From positions 7,718,501 to 7,782,500 of the forward strand of contig JAPVLO010000039.1 of NCBI GenBank assembly GCA_027257055.1: 64,000 nt of DNA, read 5' to 3'. How positions within the stretch are numbered: the stretch's first letter is position 1; every line of letters begins with the position of its first letter. The position numbers were made by a program, and so were the translations under genes. Below are positions 42,801 through 64,000 of the stretch, piece after piece. Under the pieces are notes generated by a model. The model searched no databases, was not told the origin of the DNA, and worked only from the letters and a program-made list of their open reading frames with translations. The stretch comes from Cephalopachus bancanus (taxonomy: Eukaryota; Chordata; Mammalia; Primates; Tarsiidae).

Positions 42801-44672
42801 ACCACCACCAGAGAGAAGACAAATTAGAACTTGGAGACACCAAGTGTCTTGTTCAAGTCTTGCAGCTTGTGACGGGTTGAGCTGAGGGTGCTTCAAAGCC
42901 CCAAGTATAAGGCAGCTACAGCAGCCTAGCTGGGAAAACTCTTCTAACATCCAGTGACCCCACCCAGCAAAGAAAACAGAGAGACCTGCTGGAGAGTCTC
43001 TCCTGCATGCCCCCAAGCTGGTGATGCCTTCCTGGCCTCCCTCTGCCCCCACCCCACCAAAAGACCCAGCCTCACCGGGCATTCTGGGAGGCTAATTTTC
43101 TGAAGGCCACGGGCAGTTGCAGCAGGTGCCTGTCAGAGAAGCCAGCATTCAGAGGAGCCTCCCCTCGCCCTGGGGGTGCAAGTCCCGTTGCCTGTACAGA
43201 GCCTAATCAGGGATGAGGCTTCTCATCGCCCTCTTTGCCCACTCAAGTCTCAGAGCAGCTCTTTTGGATGGGGATTCCAGAATGATCATGGGAGCCAGCT
43301 CAGCTCAGCCCAGTAATTCCCCAGCAGAGAAGAGCAGATCCAATGATCAGAGCCAGGCCCTCCAGAGCCCACCTGGAACCCCTGGGCTGGATGGATAAGG
43401 GGACAGCTATCAATCTGGGAACTGTCACACAGTTGCTCCACTGTGCCCATTTCAGAGCATGGGCTTCAGGGGTGCACTTCAGGGATCCAGGAGCCGTATC
43501 TTGCTCAATGCCCTGCCCTCCCTGTCACCCCGAATCCCAGACTCCTGTTGCTGGCCAGGGTCTGAGCAGGTAGTGATGGCAGTTCCTCTGATGAGGGTCT
43601 GAAAAGCCTACCCCTTCTCCTTGAGTGTGAAGGCTTTCAGGGCCTGAGAAGTAGCTGATGGGGCCATTTGCTGGTCCTTGAGGTCTTGTCTAGGCCTGGC
43701 AGCTTCGGCTAGCCCTACACGCTTCCTGACTCCCACTGACAGGAGCCTGTGCTCAGGATGACCCTTGGCAGGAACTGTGGTCTGGCGGGTGCCCTTGGTG
43801 TTTCTTGTCTTGGGTGAATGGCTGCCAGCCTGGCGTGGGACCCGGGGTAGGGCAGAGGTTGTCATGCCAGGAGAGGTGGCAATGGACTCAGATTTCAGGC
43901 TGGAGGTCTTGTCTCTTTCTCTAGCCTTAGAGATGCCTTTTCGCACTCCTACAGCCTTCTCCAGTGCCTGGGTCAGAAGCTCTAGCTCCTTGAGGTCTTC
44001 AGGGCTATGTGTGCATGCTGTGAAAGTCAAGAATCATACAGGGGTCCATCCCCACTGTCTCCCAGAGGAGGTCCCTCCCAAATGCATGCCAAAATACAGG
44101 CCAGGGGCAGAACCTGGAGAAGGTGGGTGGCTGAAGCTTACCTGGAGACGGGTCCCCTTCATTAGTTTCTGTCTCCGAATGTGGCTCCAGAGTCGGGGTC
44201 CGGGCTGGTTCCCTACGAAGACACGGGAGGCCATGGCACGGCCAGGAGGTAGGGCCGCGGCCCAAACAGACCCCATGGGGCCGCCTAGGCCCGCAGCAAT
44301 TCCCCAGTCTCAGGGCAAGAGGGGAGGGGCACTGATAACGTGCAACTCGGAAGTGGGTGGCTGTGCCCAGCTTCCCAGCGCCGAAGGCTCTGTGCAGGAT
44401 TCTGAGGGCGCAAGGGTGGCCTGGCCAGGGGTCGCGGGGTCCGCGTACCAGGCCCGCAGCAGCCGATGAGAGATGCGCAAGCTCTTCTCCAGCTGCAGCT
44501 GTCGCTCTGAGCAGGCGTCCAGGGCGTCCCGCAGCTCGGCCACCAGCCTGTGGGGGACGCAATGGCGGCTCAGCACCTTGGTCTGCCTCGGGACCCGCGC
44601 CCACCCGACCGCCCCTTCTCCCTGTCTTCCTCTGCGCGGGCCTCACCGGCGAGAGCAGCCTGCTGGCAGCAT
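39872..44672 (-). CDS. TEDC2: tubulin epsilon and delta complex protein 2 (complete, 10 exons)
   Basis: Coding exons in transcript order: 44647-44672, 44449-44547, 44142-44212, 43612-44017, 43076-43129, 42041-42134, 41750-41861, 41560-41661, 40346-40536 and 39872-40018. All introns are GT-AG and all phases agree, giving 433 residues, the human length. The protein starts MLPAGCSRR. A helical N-terminal segment (LVAELRDALDACSERQLQ) comes first. A Lys/Arg/Ser-rich, probably disordered region encoded by the 406-nt exon follows. The C-terminal half is helical or coiled-coil-like (WMQEYCSLLTLEGLQ; LLAYSSTQELQTLAALRLRV; LCRAVHSLLCEGG). With TEDC1 it binds delta- and epsilon-tubulin and stabilises centriolar triplet microtubules (family knowledge). 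Formerly C16orf59. It looks intact. Confidence 0.95.
40834..41127 (-). mobile_element. Alu SINE in TEDC2 intron
   Basis: Full reverse dimer with a long T tract, flanked by the direct repeat TATCTTCACTCTT. It lies between coding exons 8 and 9, in the sense orientation of the gene. Confidence 0.95.
42354..42640 (+). mobile_element. Alu SINE in TEDC2 intron
   Basis: Full dimer, lineage subfamily, flanked by AGAAAGTATTCAAG repeats. It is antisense to TEDC2, between coding exons 5 and 6, and opposite in orientation to the Alu at 40834-41127. Confidence 0.95.
42750..42910 (-). mobile_element. MIR SINE fragment
   Basis: TTTAACCTTACAACACC ... AAGTGTCTTGTTCAAGTC resembles reverse-oriented MIR. It is diverged. 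Confidence 0.5.
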
Positions 44673-44870
44673 GAAGACAGCGGACACTCCTTGCAATTTG
44701 CCGCCGCCGGAAGGTCCCGCCCCTTCCGGAACATAAGACCGTCCCTTTCCGGCCTTGTTACCCAATCCTGATCCCAGAGCTCAGGGCCCGCCCCACGGCG
44801 CCCGCTTTCCCCCTCATGGCCCCGCCCCAACCACCCGGCCCCGCCCACGCCCCGCCCCCCCGGAGGCCTG
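44673..44870 (-). promoter_or_regulatory. TEDC2: TEDC2 promoter with ETS and CCAAT motifs
   Basis: GC-rich TATA-less sequence just upstream of the ATG. ETS-type motifs lie at 44707-44713 (CCGGAAG), 44723-44729 (CTTCCGG) and about 44747-44752 (TTCCGG). A CCAAT lies at 44762-44766, and GC boxes (CCCGCCCC) are present. This arrangement is typical of cell-cycle and housekeeping promoters, consistent with a centriole gene. The site of initiation is inferred. Confidence 0.65.
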
Positions 44871-45022
44871 GGTGAGACTCTCCGCAGGAGCTGGACCCGA
44901 GGCCGCTGGGAAAGGGACCTGCGGTGACTCTCAGGCTTCCGATTTGAATAACTGGGGAGATGGTGGCGCCGTTCCCGCACTCCTCGCAGACACCTGTGAC
45001 AGCTTACTAGTCGGCTTCATGT

Positions 45023-45315
45023 CTTTTTTTTTTGAGTTTGGAGTCTCACTCTTGTCGCCCAGGCTGGAGTGCAGTGGCACGCTCACAGCCACCGCAGCCT
45101 CGACCTGCTGGGCTCAGGCGATCCTTCCGCCTCAGCGGTACAAGTAGCTGGAACTACAGACGCACGCCACCCCACCTGGCTAGTATTTGTGATTTACTGT
45201 AGAGATGAGGTCTCACCAAGTTGCCCAGGCTGGTCTCGAATCCCCAGGCTCAGGTAATCCTCTTGCCTCGGCCTCCCAAAGTGCTGGGATTACAGGCTGA
45301 GCCACCGCACCCGAC
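45023..45315 (-). mobile_element. Alu SINE upstream of TEDC2
   Basis: Full reverse dimer bounded by TCGGCTTCATGTCTT and CCGGCTTCCTGTCTT, a slightly diverged target-site duplication. Confidence 0.94.
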
Positions 45316-45371
45316 CCGGCTTCCTGTCTTAATTTGTCCTTATTAAAGGTGCTCTAAAGAAGGGATGAGAC

Positions 45372-45656
45372 CAGGCCGGTGGCTCAAGCCTGTAATCCCA
45401 GCACCTTGGGAGACTCAAGTGAGAGGATTGCCTGAGCCCAGGGGTTCAAGACCAGCCTGGGCAACTTGATGAGATCTCGTCTCTAACAAGAAAATTTAAA
45501 AAAAAAGTCAGGCATGGTAGCGCATGCCTGTAGTTCCAGCTACTTTGAAGGCTAAGGCAGAAGGATCGCCTGAGGCCGATGCTGGGGTGACCATGAGCAT
45601 GCCACTGCATACTCCAGCCTGGGCAACGGAGTGAGACACCAGCTCAAAAAAAAAAG
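45372..45656 (+). mobile_element. Alu SINE
   Basis: Forward dimer starting GACCAGGCCGGTGGCTCAAG, with an A tail. It forms an inverted pair with the preceding element, about 55 bp apart. Confidence 0.9.
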
Positions 45657-46156
45657 GAAGGGATGAGCTGCCTTGCTGACCCCAGGGCTACCCAGCACAA
45701 GGTCCGGCATACAGAGGAAGAAAGTCACTGGAGGAGGTGAGGATGATTCATGTTAGAAAGTGTTAACACGAGAGGTGATGACATCCAGGGAGGTGTCAGG
45801 TGAGCAAGGATGAAGCTCAGGCAATCATGGGGCATAGTCCTGGGCAAGGTGGCCCAAGGGGGAGCAGTGTATACATGGATAGGGAGAGGTGAGCAGCGGG
45901 TGATGGAGTCCAGAGTATTGCCAGAGGTAGAGGAACAGCAGTACAGTGTCACAGGAGGCTGTCTCAGGAGTACGCCATGGGCCATGCATTGCTGCCAAGG
46001 CCTATGTAAGTAGCCATAGCATGGGGAGAGGACAGGGCCTTCAGTGATACAGGGAACACCTGGGAGAGGATGGTGGGGACAGACACTGGCTGGGCGGCGG
46101 TGAGGAGGGTAGCAGCCCCCAATGTAGTTGGAGATAATAAGAATAAGCACATTCAT

Positions 46157-46376
46157 GAGACCAGCCTGGGCAACTCAGTGAGACCTTGTCTCTACCATAA
46201 ATCACAAAAATTAGCCGGGCGGGGTGGCATGCATCTGTAGTTCCATCTACTTGGAAAGCTGAGGTGGAAGGATCGCCTAAGCCCAGCAGGTCGAGGCTGA
46301 GGTGGCCGTGAGTGTGCCACTGCACTCCAGCCTGGGCCACAGAGTGAGTCTCCGACTCAAAAATAAATAAATAAAT
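46157..46376 (+). mobile_element. Alu SINE, 5'-truncated
   Basis: Begins within the left arm at GAGACCAGCCTGGGCAAC and runs to an AAATAAATAAATAAA tail. Confidence 0.9.
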
Positions 46377-46670
46377 CTCAGGATAGCTGCAGAGAGTACA
46401 GACTTGTGTGTTGGGGGGTTGTTACTTAAAGATGGGAGAGGCGAGTCCATTTCGTAGTTAATAGGAAGGAGCCAGGCAGAGGAGAGGAAGGGGACTGGGA
46501 CCCAGGCAGAGCGGGCTCCTCTGCAGCAGTGGGGAAGGCCGATGGCTGCCCTACCTCCCATGTTTTTCTGTGACATAGGAGGGGAGGGGGAAAGGCTTCA
46601 ATCAGCACTTAGGAGACGCAGGGAGATCCCACAGCAGTCAGGTGGTGCCACGTCCCTAGAGGTCTGGTGA

Positions 46671-46730
46671 TGATATCCTTGCCTGGCTCCCTCCTGAGGC
46701 AGAGCGGAGGCTTGATCCCTAGGGTTGGAG
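46671..46730 (-). repeat. 60-bp copy of a CCNF last-exon segment
   Basis: This matches 48703-48762 in the final CCNF coding exon at 55 of 60 positions, in the same orientation and about 2.0 kb away. The original encodes part of the PEST region (KPPLCLRREPGKDITT). The copy keeps that reading frame almost unchanged. Similarity stops sharply on both sides. Confidence 0.88.
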
Positions 46731-46904
46731 CTAGGGCCAGAGGCTGCTGGGGATGTTTCCCCTGGAGTGGGATTCTCCTTCAGGTACAGGCTGGAAAAAA
46801 GCAGGGAGTTGAGTGCATCCAGAAGGTGGGATGCTGACAAAGGAGCCCACGGACCAGGGGTTGAGGCAGTTAAGGGATGCACACCACTCACCTGCCACTA
46901 TCCT

Positions 46905-47015
46905 CATCACATTTAATCCTCACAACACCCCTGTGAGGTAGGTATCATCACCCCATCTTACATACGAGGAAACTAAGGCTCACACAGGCCCAGGGCACAC
47001 AGTTGACAGGACAGG
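46905..47015 (-). mobile_element. MIR SINE
   Basis: Reverse MIR: TTTAATCCTCACAACACCCC, GAGGTAGGTATCATCACCCC, GAGGAAACTAAGGCTCA. Confidence 0.75.
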
Positions 47016-48427
47016 TCTACAATTCCAATGTCTGGAATCTCATCACCCCAACCACGCCCCACCCAGGGTGGTCAGAATTCTCTTACAGTAGTAAAAAGGC
47101 AGCTGCCACAGGACATCAACACACTACAAGCACACAGAAAAACAAGTACTGAGTTATCATCTCTAATCCCTGTATTTCTGGTTCAAGAGTGTTTGGGAAA
47201 CACTCCTGGCTAAGTGGTTCTCTCTTACATTTCTGGAGGAAACAAAAGTGTATCGCAGTGGAGTATGTCAGTGGTTAACGCCACCAGGAGAGAGGCCATG
47301 TCAGGGCCCAGATTGCAGGTGCTAGGTGGTTGGTTCCAAGGCTCCCTTTTCATGGAGCTGAGTCTCCATGGCTGGCACAAGAGGGCAGGGGCACTGCCTT
47401 CTCCCCATGGCACCCACAACAGATCCACAGTTGAGATCAGGCAGGGGCAAGGCCTCTGGGTTTCTTTGTTCTTCTGCCTCTTAGTCACCTCAGATGTTAC
47501 AAACGACTTAACATTTTTTGGCTAACCTCTCCAGGAAAGGTCTTTTTTGCATAAAGGGTGTCAGGACAGCATTGAGGGGCTGGAGTCTGATTTTTTTTCA
47601 GCTGAGCCTAAATAATGTTGGGAATCTGTTGTTTTGGAATTTAATACTCTCTATTTTACATTTTTCTTGTTTTCATCATGAAAGAAGGAAGTCTAGAAAT
47701 AAAGACCAGAACAGAATGGCCCAGAACTTCAGTACAAAGATGTTCATGCAGATACTCTGTTGGGACACAGACAAACTATTCCAGGAAGAGGGACAGAGTT
47801 CTGAGATGAGCAGAGTGCCAGAGGGACAGAGCCCACGGCCAAGACAGTCCATGTGGTCACGCTGTGTGGTCCATGCTGATGTGCAAGGGCATGGGCTTCC
47901 TTGCCATGAAAGCCACCATCCAGAAGGGAGTGGCCATGCAAGGTCAAGGGGGACAAAAGGACGGTGGTGGGCTCAGAGCTGTCAGCTCTCCACTGGAGCC
48001 TCAAACCAGAGAGATGCAGGCTGGGGCTCAAGTGGTGCCAGGCTACATGGGCCCTATGTATTCTGAGCGTGAAGCAGTCAGCTCCTGGCTTCCACGGAGT
48101 TGGGAGGACCAGAACACAAATGGGCTTATGTTTCCTGAGACAGTGAGAGACGGGAGGGGAGAGAGAGATGGGAGGGGACAGAGAGACAGCTTTCACATGG
48201 TGTGGCATAATTGCTTTGAAGCTAAACTTTCCAAAGAGAACTGGAGCTTTTCATTCTGACTTAGACATTCTGACAGCTTGCATGGGACTCCCCTGGAGAA
48301 GCTTGGTAGCCAAAAGCAACATTCTCCTGCTCTCTGTGCGACAGCCACCTGGAGTCTCCACAGCGTTCATCTGCAGTGCCCCCCAGCCCTCCCCAGTAAA
48401 CATTCACTGCGGCAAACACGCTGACAC

Positions 48428-63221
<14,794 letters not shown>

Positions 63222-63249
63222 CTGGAATAAGTTCAAGCACAGTTGATTT

Positions 63250-63404
<155 letters not shown>

Positions 63405-63417
63405 TTGGCTGATTTTT

Positions 63418-63710
63418 TTTTTTTTTTGAATTGGAGTCTCTCTCTGATGCCCAGGATGGGGTGCAGTGGCACGCTCACGGCCACTGCAGCCTTGACCTGC
63501 TGGGCTTAGGTGATCCTTCCACCTCAGCCTTCCAAGTGGCTGGAACTACAGGCATGTGCCATCATGCTCAGCTAATTTTTGTTGATTTATTGTAGAGATG
63601 AGATCTCGCCAAGTTGCCCAGGCTGGTCTCAAACCCGTGGGCTCAGGCAATCCTCTCACCTTGGTCTCCCAATGTGCTGGGATTATAGGCTTGAGCCACC
63701 GCGCCTGGCC
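63418..63710 (-). mobile_element. Alu SINE, lineage subfamily, nested in older Alu
   Basis: Full reverse dimer inserted into the linker of an AluJ-like copy. The direct repeat TTGGCTGATTTTT occurs at 63405-63417 and 63711-63723. The nesting shows this subfamily was active after the AluJ-like elements. Confidence 0.95.
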
Positions 63711-63836
63711 TTGGCTGATTTTTTAATTTTTTTTTTTTTTGTAGAGACAGGGTCTTGCTGTGTTGCCCAGGCTGGTCTCAAACTCCTGGGCTTTCAAAGT
63801 ACTGGGATTACAGGTATAAGCCACCACACCCAGTCA
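63711..63836 (-). mobile_element. Alu SINE (host), left-arm part
   Basis: Continuation of the interrupted older Alu: GTAGAGACAGGGTCTTGCTGTG to ATAAGCCACCACACCC. Confidence 0.9.
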
Positions 63837-64000
63837 CAGTTGATTCTTACTCCTTATTTAACAGTAGATTATTCTACTAACCTTTCTCTTCCCTCTCCAC
63901 ACTCCTAAGTAATTACACGCACGCCTCTTGCATTTGATAGCATGAGTTAACTAAATCAGAGTGGAAATGACTTTTCTAAAGATATACCATTCGACAACTA

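Larger units (their letters stand above)
46380..48427 (-). other. CCNF: CCNF 3' UTR / 3' flank
   Basis: Follows the CCNF stop. No AATAAA in transcript sense was found in this interval. ATTAAA hexamers lie at 47640-47645 and about 46911-46916 and are the best candidate poly(A) signals. A reverse MIR (CATTTAATCCTCACAACACCCC...) lies at about 46905-47015. The interval also contains the exon-like copy at 46671-46730. Confidence 0.5.

Overview
This window is nuclear DNA from a primate. About 37 Alu-type dimeric SINEs are present, with older L1, L2 and MIR fragments. Many of the Alus form one AluJ-derived subfamily. Their shared marks are a left arm beginning GGCTCAGCCTGTAATCC, a middle linker reading CAATAAATCAAAAATTAG, and a tail reading GAGACTCCAACTCAAAA. 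I see no AluS or AluY copies. That argues against a monkey or ape and fits a tarsier best (inference). A strepsirrhine is less likely but not excluded.

The window is syntenic with human 16p13.3. It holds four genes, all on the minus strand, so transcription runs from high to low coordinates: CCNF (3' eleven coding exons, 48.4-63.2 kb; the 5' end lies beyond 64 kb), TEDC2 (complete, 39.9-44.7 kb), NTN3 (complete, 31.9-34.2 kb) and TBC1D24 (complete coding region 8.2-13.0 kb, with a probable untranslated first exon and promoter near 30.7-30.9 kb). Exon joins were worked out by hand and keep phase throughout. The predicted lengths are NTN3 580 aa, TEDC2 433 aa, TBC1D24 565 aa with its microexon, and 590 C-terminal residues of cyclin F.

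Layout: 1-8.2 kb is the 3' untranslated or flanking region of TBC1D24, rich in SINEs. 8.2-13.0 kb holds the TBC1D24 coding exons. 13-30.7 kb is the large first intron. 30.0-32.3 kb is a CpG island shared by the TBC1D24 promoter and the last exon of NTN3. 33-34.9 kb is the GC-rich 5' end of NTN3. 35-39.5 kb is intergenic and contains an unassigned CpG island at 37.2-38.0 kb. 39.9-44.9 kb is TEDC2 with an ETS/CCAAT promoter. 45-48.4 kb is the 3' flank of CCNF. 48.4-64 kb is the CCNF 3' half.

The genes are functionally unrelated: cell-cycle ubiquitin ligase subunit, centriole tubulin partner, axon guidance ligand, and synaptic vesicle and lysosome regulator. They look like a compact conserved cluster, not an operon-like system, and I found no previously unknown multi-gene system. 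The items most worth checking are: a pair of compensating frameshifts in the NTN3 laminin N-terminal domain; an in-frame threonine expansion in the TBC1D24 TLDc domain; an 18-nt TBC1D24 microexon; a mirtron-like hairpin next to CCNF coding exon 10 (candidate MIR6767 orthologue); a duplicated CCNF splice-donor region; and a stray copy of a CCNF last-exon segment in its 3' flank.
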